From Lachnospiraceae bacterium (GTDB lineage Bacteria > Bacillota > Clostridia > Lachnospirales > Lachnospiraceae): a stretch of DNA of 37,170 bases. This document shows positions 8,238-16,576 of this stretch, piece by piece; positions within the stretch are counted from its first letter, which is position 1, and every line of letters begins with the position of its first letter. The position numbers and the translations under genes are program-made. The DNA lies in assembly GCA_009774235.1 (NCBI GenBank), contig VSNJ01000022.1:1-37170 (forward strand). The letters run 5' to 3'. The notes under the pieces were generated by a model. The model was not told the DNA's origin, searched no databases, and saw only the letters and a program-made list of their open reading frames with translations.

Positions 8238-9725
8238 CTATATGCCTAATATTTTTTCTACAGATTTCTGCATATCCTGTGTTTCACATACTGTTGTATG
8301 CAGTACTGGAGCCTGGCGTATCTCCTCTACTGCTTTTGGAATATTTGTCTTTGAAACTTTGCTTAATTCATCAATAAGCAAAAAATCGTCCATATCTTTA
8401 TATTTACTGTCTATAGCCCCCATAACACTTGTACCAAATTTATAAGGGCTTGCTGTTGATGCAATTACTGTTACTGTATTGTCACCTGTTCTTTCTTTAT
8501 AATCATGGTATACAGCTGATGCAACAGCTGTATGTGTATCCATCACATAACCTGTTTCATTATACACTCTCCTGATTTCAGCAAATGTCTGGTTCTCCCC
8601 TGCCCATCCGCTTTCAAAATCCTTAAGCTGTTCTTTCATACTGTCTGTAATAACATATTTCCCATTATTTGAAAGGGCGTCCATCATATCTGCTGTTGCT
8701 TTTGCATCTTCTCCTGCTATCTTAAATACCAGACGCTCAAGGTTACTTGAAACAAGTATATCCATGGATGGTGATGATGTAAGTATAAATTCCCTGTTTT
8801 TGTCATATGTTCCAGTCTTAAAGAAATCAAATAATACTTTGTTCTCATTTGATGCACATATAAGTTTTCCAACAGGAATACCCATGTTTTTTGCATAGTA
8901 TGCAGCAAGTATATTTCCAAAATTTCCTGTAGGAACTACAAAATTAACAGGTTCCCCTTCTTTTACTGCACCATCGGCAAGCAATTTTGCATATGAGTAT
9001 ACATAATACACAACCTGTGGCACAAGACGGCCTATATTAATAGAATTTGCAGAAGAGAACTGGTATCCTTTGCTCTCCATAACCTGTGCAAGTTCTTTAT
9101 TATTAAACATAGCTTTGACACCACTCTGGGCATCATCAAAATTACCTGTAATACCTATAACATGTGTATTAGAACCCTTCTGTGTAACCATCTGGCGTTC
9201 CTGTATCCTGCTTACCCCGTTCTTAGGATAGAACACAATAATCTTTGTCCCTTTTACATCTGCAAAACCAGCAAGTGCTGCTTTTCCTGTATCACCTGAT
9301 GTAGCTGTAAGTATTACAATTTCATTCTTAATATTGTTTTTCTTTGCTGATGTTACAAGCAGATGTGGCAGTATAGAAAGAGCCATATCTTTAAATGCAA
9401 TGGTAGCACCATGGAAAAGCTCCAGGTAATAAACTCCCGCTTTTTCTGCTAATGGTGCAATTTCCTTAGTATCAAACTTATCATCATATGCCTTTCCAAT
9501 ACAGTCTTTCAGCTCTTCTTCTGTAAAGTCTGTGAAAAACAGCTTCATTACTTCATAAGCAGTTTCTTTGTATGACATCTTTGATACAGTTTCCAAAGAA
9601 ATATCAAGAGCTGGTATGCTTTCTGGCACAAACAGGCCTCCATCACCAGCAAGGCCCTTTAAAATTGCCTGTGATGCAGTTACCTTTGTTCCTTCACTAC
9701 GTGTACTTTGATACATAAGTTCCAT
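8238..9725 (-). CDS. thrC: Threonine synthase
   Basis: The 495-residue product is a PLP enzyme converting O-phosphohomoserine to threonine in the cytoplasm. The lysine that binds PLP is in ATIAFKDMAL (about Lys112). Other family features are GDGGLFVPE near the N-terminus, the TATSGDTGKAAL phosphate/PLP loop and VVPTGNFGNILAAYYA. The length fits the long class of bacterial ThrC. GGAGG precedes the ATG at 9725 by 5-6 bases; the in-frame start at 9761 has no such site. The gene stands alone with its own promoter and about 100 bases of leader. No T-box motif was seen there. Confidence 0.93.
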   Translation of the reverse strand: MELMYQSTRSEGTKVTASQAILKGLAGDGGLFVPESIPALDISLETVSKMSYKETAYEVMKLFFTDFTEEELKDCIGKAYDDKFDTKEIAPLAEKAGVYYLELFHGATIAFKDMALSILPHLLVTSAKKNNIKNEIVILTATSGDTGKAALAGFADVKGTKIIVFYPKNGVSRIQERQMVTQKGSNTHVIGITGNFDDAQSGVKAMFNNKELAQVMESKGYQFSSANSINIGRLVPQVVYYVYSYAKLLADGAVKEGEPVNFVVPTGNFGNILAAYYAKNMGIPVGKLICASNENKVLFDFFKTGTYDKNREFILTSSPSMDILVSSNLERLVFKIAGEDAKATADMMDALSNNGKYVITDSMKEQLKDFESGWAGENQTFAEIRRVYNETGYVMDTHTAVASAVYHDYKERTGDNTVTVIASTASPYKFGTSVMGAIDSKYKDMDDFLLIDELSKVSKTNIPKAVEEIRQAPVLHTTVCETQDMQKSVEKILGI

Positions 9726-9834
9726 TATTTCCTCCATTCTGCCAAATAAATATAGCAACATATATGTATATGTAAGTTATTCCGGTCTACCTGCTGTTTA
9801 TTCCAGCAGGACAATTTTTTCAAACATGGGATAT

Positions 9835-9863
9835 ATTATACAATAACATTATGTATTTTTCAA
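9835..9863 (-). promoter_or_regulatory. Predicted sigma-A promoter of thrC
   Basis: On the minus strand TTGAAA (9858-9863), 17 bases, TATAAT (9835-9840). The leader then holds a hairpin (CCTGCTG/CAGCAGG, 9789-9809) before the ribosome binding site. The hairpin has no T run on the coding strand. Confidence 0.75.
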
Positions 9864-9917
9864 GAACCCATGTTAAAATTTTATGTCAAAATATTACAAA
9901 AGTTACAAATAATTGAA

Positions 9918-9951
9918 CAGGGCATATTATTACAAAATATAATACGCCCTG
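9918..9951 (-). terminator. Hairpin downstream of the cell wall hydrolase gene
   Basis: CAGGGCATATTAT (9918-9930) pairs with ATAATACGCCCTG (9939-9951) with one mismatch. It lies about 50 bases past the stop of the hydrolase gene on the minus strand. The following sequence is only moderately T-rich. Confidence 0.5.
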
Positions 9952-10002
9952 GATAAGAACCACAATATTTAAAGATGTGGATAATTAGAAATTATTACTT
10001 AT

Positions 10003-10653
10003 TTATTTATAAAATTCATGGCAATGGTAGCCAAATAATCTTGTAAGGCATCTGTCAAACCATGAAGCATTATCTGCATCAGCATATGCCCTTTCCATAA
10101 AGTAAAGTGCACCTTGTGAATGGTCAACACCATTTAATGCATCATCTACAGCATCTTTTGTATCTTGCGATACATCAACTGTATAATATCTTCCATCGTG
10201 TATTGGTGAAAACTGGTAAGTTGACCCCCTGTGTGCAAAAACTACTTCCTTGATAGTGGAAGGGAATGACTTGCTTTTAACCCTGTTTAATACAACATTT
10301 GCTACAAGCACTTTTCCTTTATGGTCTTCACCACCAGCCTCTGCTTCTACAATCCTTTCAAGTATAATCCTGTCAGCTGCTGATACAGACACGCCACAGC
10401 ATTTTTTAATACGTGCTGCCTCCTGTATTTGTGCACGTTTTTCATGGTAGTCACTAAGTCTCTGGATTCTGTTATAATTGCCGACATTTTCCATAACACT
10501 GCTTTCTGGCTGTAATATAACTACCTTTTGTGAAGAAGCATCATTCACTGCTGCAGGTACTGTTACTGCTGCTGCATTGCTGGCGGCTGCTGGTATAAGT
10601 GATACACTTACTGCTGTAAATGCTGCCAATGCTCCTTTTGTTACTTTTTTCAT
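10003..10653 (-). CDS. SleB-type cell wall hydrolase, secreted
   Basis: The 216-residue product has a signal peptide (MKKVTKGALAAFTAVSVSL, cleavage near residue 28) and a C-terminal Hydrolase_2 (SleB-like) domain from about residue 95: RIVEAEAGGEDHKGKVLVA with the likely catalytic glutamate, NVVLNRVKSKSFPSTI, YQFSPI, and a C-terminal FGYHCHEFYK. Domains of this type cleave peptidoglycan glycan strands; SleB acts in spore germination, while relatives act in growing cells. There is no peptidoglycan-binding domain, which is usual in SleB, so I call only the family. GAGGT precedes the ATG. It is transcribed alone. Confidence 0.8.
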   Translation of the reverse strand: MKKVTKGALAAFTAVSVSLIPAAASNAAAVTVPAAVNDASSQKVVILQPESSVMENVGNYNRIQRLSDYHEKRAQIQEAARIKKCCGVSVSAADRIILERIVEAEAGGEDHKGKVLVANVVLNRVKSKSFPSTIKEVVFAHRGSTYQFSPIHDGRYYTVDVSQDTKDAVDDALNGVDHSQGALYFMERAYADADNASWFDRCLTRLFGYHCHEFYK

Positions 10654-10712
10654 ACATTACCTCATTTCTGCGCCTGTTTTGCGCGTAGTACGTTTGTAGT
10701 TTCTGTCTTAAA

Positions 10713-10741
10713 ATATTAAATAAGATTAATCTTTGTTACAA
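10713..10741 (-). promoter_or_regulatory. Candidate promoter of the cell wall hydrolase
   Basis: TTGTAA (10736-10741), 17 bases, TAATAT (10713-10718) on the minus strand. One copy of the ATTAATCTTTGTT direct repeat falls in the spacer and -35. Confidence 0.4.
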
Positions 10742-11104
10742 AACTATTACAAATTATATGAACTTTTTAAATTTTTATTCACTCTATTTACATTTTTATG
10801 AATTTTTTACAAATTAATCTTTGTTTTCTTTGACTATTTACTGAAAAGGATTATTTATACAAGATTTTATGATAAACAACAGGGCAGAACGAAACGGAGA
10901 GGAAGAAATATACTTTATTTTACACTCCCCCTGTTTCCATAAATGTATACACAATATCTTCTAAAGAGTCCCTTTTAAGCAACAAATTCTGTTCTGATAT
11001 CCTGCCATAATTACAATTTATTAGCAACGAAATATATATCTGTAATCTGCCAGAGCCATATAATTTGTATCTTTTTTATTTTCTATATATTCCCTGGACA
11101 TATA

Positions 11105-11113
11105 TGTTATAAT
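11105..11113 (+). promoter_or_regulatory. Extended -10 promoter of the AP2-domain gene
   Basis: TGTTATAAT is an extended -10 element (TG, one base, TATAAT at 11108-11113) with no clear -35. It lies about 45 bases before the start codon. Confidence 0.5.
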
Positions 11114-11159
11114 TCTTATATACTATACCAAAAATAATATGGTTAGATGGAGGAAATTT

Positions 11160-11963
11160 ATGAAGATGCTGCCTGGTGTATATAAATCAGCTAAAAAGGA
11201 TGGAAGTATTTCTTACAGGGCTTCCATAACATTCCGTTCAAAACATATAAGCCTTGGAAGTTTCAAAAGTGAGGAGCAGGCACACTATGCCTACCTTGAC
11301 GCAGCAGAAATTATTAACAATAGCAATATATTTACACCTGATAATTATTCTGCCAGCTTATGCAGGATGCTTCCGTTTAGTAAATGGGTTGTACTCAACA
11401 ATTTTAAAAATAACGGGATTTATATTAAAACACCTATATACTTAAGAAAAACATTTTTTAATTATTATATTTCTGAACATGATGTACTTACTTTTGACGC
11501 TGATGACCTGTTTTACTATTCTGACCATTCTATACTGCGGCGGGGCAGCCATCTTTTTGTTACAGAATATGGCATGCAGGTAAATATTGCATCACGTTAT
11601 GGCATACGCAATTTTGCAAGGCCTGGCAAAGATTTCCGTTTTGTCAATGGCAATAATAATGATTTCAGGTATGAAAATATAGAAATATTAAACCCTTACC
11701 AAGGGGTAACTATTGAAAGAAAAAGTGAAAAAACATGTTATGTTACACGAATACATATTAACGGCAACTTTACTGCTGGCCGTTACCCTTCTATTGAAGA
11801 AGCTGCTATTGCATATAATAAGGCAGCAGATTTGCTTGAAAAAAAAGGAGTCACAAAACATTTTGAAAGAAATTATATAGAAGAAATGCCAGCAAAAGAA
11901 TATATGGATATATACAATTCTGCCAGCATCTCTGAAAAAATAATTAATTATAAGTTATATTAG
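11160..11963 (+). CDS. AP2-domain protein with degenerate HNH-like centre
   Basis: The 267-residue product has two AP2/ERF-like DNA-binding segments: about residues 5-50 (GVYKSAKKDGSISYRA.. then ISLGSFKSEEQAHYAYLDAA) and about 180-230 (GVTIERKSEKTCYVTRI.. then GRYPSIEEAAIAYNKAA). Between them, FRFVNGNNNDFRYENIEIL lines up with the HNH motif of AP2-HNH homing endonucleases (D-H-x-N-G-x-x-x-D-x-R-x-x-N-L), but Asp-His is replaced by Arg-Phe. It is probably a DNA-binding protein derived from such an enzyme and no longer a nuclease. GGAGG is 6 bases before the ATG at 11160, which excludes the upstream in-frame start. It is single, with its own promoter and a terminator. Confidence 0.7.
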   Translation: MKMLPGVYKSAKKDGSISYRASITFRSKHISLGSFKSEEQAHYAYLDAAEIINNSNIFTPDNYSASLCRMLPFSKWVVLNNFKNNGIYIKTPIYLRKTFFNYYISEHDVLTFDADDLFYYSDHSILRRGSHLFVTEYGMQVNIASRYGIRNFARPGKDFRFVNGNNNDFRYENIEILNPYQGVTIERKSEKTCYVTRIHINGNFTAGRYPSIEEAAIAYNKAADLLEKKGVTKHFERNYIEEMPAKEYMDIYNSASISEKIINYKLY

Positions 11964-12026
11964 GGCGTGTTTGAAAATTGCCAGAGCCAATGAATTTGTG
12001 CAGAATTTAATTTTCAAACACACCCT
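11962..12026. repeat. Short copy of the inverted-repeat element, likely bidirectional terminator
   Basis: AGGGCGTGTTTGAAAATT (11962-11979) and AATTTTCAAACACACCCT (12009-12026) form an 18-bp stem with one G-T type mismatch. The loop side carries GCCAGAGCCAATGAATTTGTG, the same inner sequence as the right terminal repeat of the element at 25016-25257. It looks like an internally deleted copy. It lies between the convergent AP2 gene and yqeG and overlaps the AP2 stop codon, so it probably ends both transcripts. Confidence 0.75.
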
Positions 12027-12041
12027 AATGTTTCCAGCTGT

Positions 12042-12554
12042 TTAAGCTTTTGCTTTTTTAAGTTTTTCCTTATTGTACTTTTTAAGTATAAAGTATTCAA
12101 GCTTACGTTTAAGTACAATCTGTATTTCCTCATGCTTTGCAACAGGTTTTACAAGGATTGAATGGATTCCCGCCCTGTTGGCGCCCAGTATATCAGTAAA
12201 TATCTGGTCGCCGACAAAAAGAGTGGTACTGCCTGAAGTCCCCATATGCTCCATTCCTTCTATATACCCCCTCGCTGCTGGCTTTCCAGCTTTATACACA
12301 TAATATGACTCAAGTGCATCTGCAAGCGGCTTTACCCTGTATTCTTTATTATTTGAAATTATACATGTTTTAAAACCAGCTTCCCTAAGCCTTGCAAAAA
12401 GTTCAATAGCACGTATTGTCACAGGCTGCCCATGTTCAACCAGTGTGTTGTCAACATCAAACAGGATACCCCTGTACCCTTTATTGTAATAAGCATAAAA
12501 GTCAATATCATATGCCGAGTCATAGTCCTCGCTTGGAAATAAACTTTGATACAT
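12042..12554 (-). CDS. yqeG: YqeG-family HAD phosphatase
   Basis: The 170-residue product is a HAD IIIA phosphatase of the YqeG type. Motif I is ILFDVDNTLV (nucleophile and second aspartate, near residues 31-40), motif II is CIISNN, and motif III/IV is FVGDQIFTDILGANR. There is no cap domain, as expected. The cellular substrate of YqeG is not established. In many Firmicutes yqeG lies beside aroE or yqeH; here it follows ribH by 70 bases on the same strand, separated by a weak hairpin. AAAGGA is 8 bases before the ATG. Confidence 0.85.
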   Translation of the reverse strand: MYQSLFPSEDYDSAYDIDFYAYYNKGYRGILFDVDNTLVEHGQPVTIRAIELFARLREAGFKTCIISNNKEYRVKPLADALESYYVYKAGKPAARGYIEGMEHMGTSGSTTLFVGDQIFTDILGANRAGIHSILVKPVAKHEEIQIVLKRKLEYFILKKYNKEKLKKAKA

Positions 12555-12586
12555 TATATAATCCTTTCAGTTATTTATAATAATAA

Positions 12587-12622
12587 AATGTACTGGAAAC
12601 ATTTGTATAAATACTGTACATT
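12587..12622 (-). terminator. Weak hairpin between ribH and yqeG
   Basis: AATGTAC (12587-12593) and GTACATT (12616-12622) are complementary; on the minus strand TTATTATTAT follows. It could reduce, but may not abolish, readthrough from the riboflavin operon into yqeG. Confidence 0.4.
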
Positions 12623-12624
12623 AA

Positions 12625-13089
12625 TTACATCTGTTTTGCAAGATTAACCATCTCTATTGCGCCTAATGCACAATCATATCCTTTATTTCCAGCCTTTGTG
12701 CCTGCACGCTCTATTGCCTGCTGTATATTATCAGTTGTAACAATACCAAACATTACTGGTATGCCTGATTCAAGTCCTATATGTGCAATACCTTTTGCCG
12801 CTTCATTACATACAAGGTCATAGTGGCTTGTTGCACCACGTATTACAGTACCAAGGCAGATAACTGCGTCATACTTGCCTGACATAGCCATTTTCTTTGC
12901 CATAAATGGTATTTCAAATGCACCTGGAACCCATGCAAGTGTTATATTATTATCATCAACCCCATGACGTACAAGACCGTCCCTGGCACCACTTACAAGC
13001 TTTGACACAATAAATTCATTAAACCTTGCTGCCACAATACCAATTTTTAACCCACTTTCTGCTACTACATTTCCTTCTAATGTTTTCAT
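12625..13089 (-). CDS. ribH: 6,7-dimethyl-8-ribityllumazine synthase
   Basis: The 154-residue product catalyses the penultimate step of riboflavin synthesis, joining 5-amino-6-ribitylaminouracil and 3,4-dihydroxy-2-butanone 4-phosphate. Family features are IGIVAARFNEFIVSKL, WVPGAFEIPFMAKKM and GTVIRGATSHYDLV with the catalytic histidine. Length is typical of the icosahedral type. GGAGG precedes the ATG at 13089 by 6 bases; the longer open frame to 13170 overlaps the spacer after ribBA and is rejected. It is the last riboflavin gene of the operon. Confidence 0.95.
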   Translation of the reverse strand: MKTLEGNVVAESGLKIGIVAARFNEFIVSKLVSGARDGLVRHGVDDNNITLAWVPGAFEIPFMAKKMAMSGKYDAVICLGTVIRGATSHYDLVCNEAAKGIAHIGLESGIPVMFGIVTTDNIQQAIERAGTKAGNKGYDCALGAIEMVNLAKQM

Positions 13090-13178
13090 AAAAATCCTCC
13101 ATTCTTCCAAATCATGCCAATACAATATCTGTATAGCTGGCTTTGTATATTTTATTGTCCCATTTAACATAAGGGATT

Positions 13179-14384
13179 TTATTGTAAATCAAGAATATGC
13201 CCCATTTTCTCTTTTTTAGTCCTAAGATAAAACAAATCATGTTCACCTGGCTTCATCTGGATTGGAACCCTTTCTGTTATTTCAAGGTTATATCCTGCAA
13301 GCCCATACACTTTCAATGGGTTATTAGTCATAAGCCTTAATTTGCGTATCCCGAGGTCTACAAGAATCTGTGTGCCTATTGTATAATCCCTGGCATCTTC
13401 TGGAAATCCAAGTTCGAGGTTGGCTTCAACAGTATCCCTTCCTTTGTCCTGCAATTCATAGGCACGTATTTTATTAATAAGCCCTATTCCTCTTCCTTCC
13501 TGCCTCATATAAAGGAGTACACCCCTTCCTTCCTTTGCAATCATTTTCATGGCAGCATCATACTGCTGCCCGCAGTCACACCTTGCTGAACCAAGTGCAT
13601 CACCTGTAAGGCACTCTGAATGTACACGGCAAAGTACAGGCTCACCATCTGTTATATCACCTTTTACAAGTGCTACATGGTGTTCACCATTTAACTTGTT
13701 AATATAGCCATATATAGTAAAATCACCATAGCGTGTAGGCATTTTTGCCTGTGCAACACACTCTACAAGCACCTCATGTTCTTTACGGTACTGTATAAGG
13801 TCTGCTATCCTTCCAAACTTAAGTTTATGTTTCCTGGCAAATTCCAGAAGGTCTTCTGTCCTTGCCATGCTTCCATCTTCTTTCATTATTTCACAACAGA
13901 GCCCTACAGGTTCAAGCCCTGCAAGCCTTACCATGTCAACTGTCGCCTCGGTATGGCCATTGCGCTCAAGCACGCCGCCATTCTTTGCCTGCAATGGGAA
14001 CATATGCCCTGGCATCCTGAAATCTTCTGGCTTTATATCAGGGTCTGTTACTTTCTGGGCTGTTATTGAACGTTCATATGCTGAAATACCTGTAGCTGTA
14101 TCTTTATAATCAATAGATACTGTAAAAGCTGTACAGTGGTTGTCGGTATTTATCTCACACATCTGGCGCAGGCCAAGTTTCTTTGTATATGATTCATCCA
14201 TTGGCATACAGATAAGCCCTTTTGCATAGGTTGCCATAAAGTTTACATTCTCCTGTGTAGCAAACCTTGCTGCACAGATTACATCACCCTCATTCTCCCT
14301 GTCTTCATCATCAATCATTACAACAATTTTTCCTGCCCTTATGTCTTCAAGCAGTTCTTCGATTGTATTAAAATTATTGTCCAT
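13179..14384 (-). CDS. ribBA: Bifunctional DHBP synthase / GTP cyclohydrolase II
   Basis: The 401-residue fusion feeds both branches of riboflavin synthesis. The N-terminal half (to about 200) is 3,4-dihydroxy-2-butanone 4-phosphate synthase, with DDEDRENEGDVICAA and RPGH-like RMPGHMFPL and the H-T-E-A-T-V motif. The C-terminal half is GTP cyclohydrolase II, with the zinc site SECLTGDALGSARCDCG and the RQEGRGIGL loop. Both domains look complete and catalytically intact. It sits between ribE and ribH in the usual Firmicute order. Confidence 0.95.
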   Translation of the reverse strand: MDNNFNTIEELLEDIRAGKIVVMIDDEDRENEGDVICAARFATQENVNFMATYAKGLICMPMDESYTKKLGLRQMCEINTDNHCTAFTVSIDYKDTATGISAYERSITAQKVTDPDIKPEDFRMPGHMFPLQAKNGGVLERNGHTEATVDMVRLAGLEPVGLCCEIMKEDGSMARTEDLLEFARKHKLKFGRIADLIQYRKEHEVLVECVAQAKMPTRYGDFTIYGYINKLNGEHHVALVKGDITDGEPVLCRVHSECLTGDALGSARCDCGQQYDAAMKMIAKEGRGVLLYMRQEGRGIGLINKIRAYELQDKGRDTVEANLELGFPEDARDYTIGTQILVDLGIRKLRLMTNNPLKVYGLAGYNLEITERVPIQMKPGEHDLFYLRTKKEKMGHILDLQ

Positions 14385-14411
14385 TTATCCTCATTCCTTT
14401 CCTGTCAAATC

Positions 14412-15074
14412 CTAAAACCCGTTTTCTAAGAGAAAATCCACCGTAAGCACAGGGCTGCTGCCTGTATCCCTGTAATCATTATTATTTTGGAAACTAAGAA
14501 GCCTTTCAATATATTTTCCAATAATATCATTTTCAAGGTTGACAATATCACCAGTGCTTTTTTGTAACAGTATAGTTTCTGAAGCAGTATGTGGTATTAC
14601 TGATACAGAAAATGTACTGTCATCAAGCCCTGCTACGGTAAGGCTTGTTCCATCAATAGCAACTGACCCTTTTAGTACAATATATTTTAAAATATCCTGT
14701 GAGGCATTTATCTTTACCCACACTGCATTGTCTTCTTTTACTTTTGAAACAACTGTACCAGTACCATCAATATGGCCTGAAACTATATGTCCCCCGAAAC
14801 GCCCATTCATAGGCATTGCCCGTTCAAGATTAACATGGCTTCCCTTAGACAGGCTTCCTAGTGAACTTCTTCTAAGAGTTTCTGCCATAACATCAGCAGT
14901 AAAAAAACTGCCATGTATAGATGTTACTGTAAGGCATACACCGTTTACTGCAATGCTGTCACCTGTCTGGCTTCCTTCAAGCACCTTGGAAGCCTGTATT
15001 GTGATAACCGCCGAAAGACTCCCCTCTGCAATAGAACTTACAGTACCCATTTCTTCTATAATCCCAGTAAACAT
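14412..15074 (-). CDS. ribE: Riboflavin synthase alpha subunit
   Basis: The 220-residue product dismutates two lumazines to riboflavin and the pyrimidine. It has the two homologous lumazine-binding halves, each starting with a matching pattern (MFTGIIEEMG at residue 1; GTGTVVSKVKEDN near 105) and the motifs AVNGVCLTV and AIDGTSLTV. Length and repeat are normal. AGGTGG lies upstream of the ATG. The gene lies 37 bases after ribD. Confidence 0.94.
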   Translation of the reverse strand: MFTGIIEEMGTVSSIAEGSLSAVITIQASKVLEGSQTGDSIAVNGVCLTVTSIHGSFFTADVMAETLRRSSLGSLSKGSHVNLERAMPMNGRFGGHIVSGHIDGTGTVVSKVKEDNAVWVKINASQDILKYIVLKGSVAIDGTSLTVAGLDDSTFSVSVIPHTASETILLQKSTGDIVNLENDIIGKYIERLLSFQNNNDYRDTGSSPVLTVDFLLENGF

Positions 15075-15111
15075 ATAAAGCCACCTGCCTTTATTAAATT
15101 TGTATAAAATA

Positions 15112-16203
15112 TTAAATATTGTGTATTATATCATATTCAAGCAGGATATCACTCCCAAACTTTGTTATATTCATATTTTCACATAAATATGCACTGCCAG
15201 GTGATAAAACCCCTTCTCCTGTTACTGGGGTATACCTGCCGCTGCCACCAAATATCTTTGGTGCAATATACGCCTGCACATGGTTTACAATTCCTGCTTT
15301 TAATGCACTGCTGTCCAATGTGCCGCCACCTTCAAGCAGTATACCATCAATCTTAAGCTCCCCACATTTATACATAAGCTCTTTTAAATCCACCCTGCCA
15401 TCTACAGGCTGTGTCTTTATAATTATAACACCTGTTTCTTCCAGATGTTTTATTCTTTCCTGGTCATTGGATACTGTTGCAATAATTGTTTTTACCTGGT
15501 GTGCTGTATTCAAGATATTACATCCGTCTGGTATCCTTAAATTACTGTCACATATAATCCTTACAGGATTCCTTCCACCTGGGATACGGCATGTAAGCAG
15601 AGGGTTATCATTAATAACTGTCTGTACGCCTGCCATTATACCTGCCAGTGCATTTCTTGTTTCTTGTACATGTGCCCTTGCTTCCTCACCTGTCACCCAT
15701 TTGCTTTCCCCAGTGTCACATGCTGTTTTTCCATCCAGCGTCATAGCATATTTCATTACTACATACGGGGTCTTTGAAGTAATATAATGGAAAAATACGG
15801 GGTTTAATGCATCGCACTCTTCTTTTAATACTCCCCTTTCCACTTTAATTCCTGCCTCTTCCAGCTGTTTTATGCCTTTGCCCGCAACAAGGCTGTTGGG
15901 GTCATCTGAGCCAATATACACATTTTTAATATTATTCTCAATAATTGCCTGTGTACACGGAGGCTGTTTGCCATAATGGCAGCATGGTTCAAGGGTTACA
16001 TATATATCTGCACCCTGCGCACTTTCTATAAGGTTTTTAAATGCATTGCGTTCTGCATGGAGTCCTCCATAAACTTCATGGAAGCCTTCACCAATAATTT
16101 TACCATCTTTAACAATTACAGCTCCTACAAGCGGGTTAGGGTTTACCTTTCCAACACCATTACGTGCCAGCTCTATTGCACGCTTCATATATTTTTCATC
16201 CAA
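15112..16203 (-). CDS. ribD: Riboflavin biosynthesis deaminase/reductase
   Basis: The 363-residue bifunctional enzyme deaminates and then reduces the first pyrimidine intermediate. The N-terminal deaminase shows HAERNAF and the zinc motif CCHYGKQPPC; the C-terminal reductase shows VVMKYAMTLDGK, the SKWVTGEEA segment and LLEGGGTL. I place the start at a TTG (16203), giving MDEKYMKRAIELA, because AGAGGTG lies just upstream. The open frame extends to 16293, but that start would lie inside the riboswitch terminator. It is the first gene of the operon. Confidence 0.93.
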   Translation of the reverse strand: MDEKYMKRAIELARNGVGKVNPNPLVGAVIVKDGKIIGEGFHEVYGGLHAERNAFKNLIESAQGADIYVTLEPCCHYGKQPPCTQAIIENNIKNVYIGSDDPNSLVAGKGIKQLEEAGIKVERGVLKEECDALNPVFFHYITSKTPYVVMKYAMTLDGKTACDTGESKWVTGEEARAHVQETRNALAGIMAGVQTVINDNPLLTCRIPGGRNPVRIICDSNLRIPDGCNILNTAHQVKTIIATVSNDQERIKHLEETGVIIIKTQPVDGRVDLKELMYKCGELKIDGILLEGGGTLDSSALKAGIVNHVQAYIAPKIFGGSGRYTPVTGEGVLSPGSAYLCENMNITKFGSDILLEYDIIHNI

Positions 16204-16264
16204 AAAAACACCTCTTTTCTGCCAGAGGCTTTTATTTATATAACATAAAATACAGTTTTTATTA

Positions 16265-16297
16265 TATAAAAATAAGCCCCAGATAAAATCCAAGGCC
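16265..16297 (-). terminator. Riboswitch-controlled terminator before ribD
   Basis: On the minus strand GCCTTGGAT, a TTT loop and ATCTGGGGC form a 9-bp stem with three G-U pairs (16275-16297), followed by TTATTTTTATAT. It lies between the FMN aptamer and ribD, so FMN binding can stop transcription here. Confidence 0.75.
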
Positions 16298-16405
16298 TTA
16301 ATACATCATAAGTACAATATGTTTGTTTATACCAGTAAAAGTTAATTATATAATTAAATATATTTTATAATAACAATTATAAAACTATGGACATAAACAT
16401 TGTAC

Positions 16406-16528
16406 ATCTTCTTTCATCCAGACTTTACTGTCGGCTTTGGAATCACACCAAATCATGCCTTATGGCTTGCGGGCTCCGCATTTATAAATGCATACCGCCG
16501 GCCGGGAATCACACCCTGCCTTGAAGAT
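16406..16528 (-). ncRNA. FMN riboswitch (RFN element)
   Basis: The minus strand carries the conserved RFN core: the P1 strand ATCTTC, then AGGCAGGGTG, ATTCCCGGCCGGCGGTA, AGCCCGC, a GGTGTGATTCC segment, AAGCCGACAGTAAAGTC, TGGATG and the closing P1 strand GAAGAT. All six helices seem to be present. It senses FMN and controls the downstream rib genes, here by the terminator about 110 bases further on. Confidence 0.95.
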
Positions 16529-16547
16529 TATCAATTATACATCCGTT

Positions 16548-16576
16548 ATTATATCCCATAACATATATTAATTCAA
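16548..16576 (-). promoter_or_regulatory. Predicted sigma-A promoter of the riboflavin operon
   Basis: TTGAAT (16571-16576), 17 bases, TATAAT (16548-16553) on the minus strand. The start would be near 16541, just upstream of the aptamer, leaving about 340 bases of leader before ribD. Confidence 0.8.

Larger units (their letters stand above)
10654..11159. other. Intergenic control region with repeats and a possible gene scrap
   Basis: No intact gene. A 13-base direct repeat ATTAATCTTTGTT occurs at 10725-10737 and 10813-10825, upstream of the hydrolase gene. On the minus strand 10920-11050 stays open and ends with a protein-like tail (RDSLEDIVYTFMETGGV, then stop), possibly the last part of a lost gene; this is weak. 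At 11048-11070 lies a fragment of the inverted-repeat family found at 25016-25257. Confidence 0.4.

Noticed and set aside
12587..12622. Promoter for yqeG in the gap after ribH
   Set aside because: No -35/-10 pair with acceptable spacing could be found; readthrough from the riboflavin operon past a weak hairpin seems more likely.
16204..16293. N-terminal 30-codon extension of RibD
   Set aside because: It overlaps the riboswitch terminator stem, encodes no conserved sequence and has no ribosome binding site.
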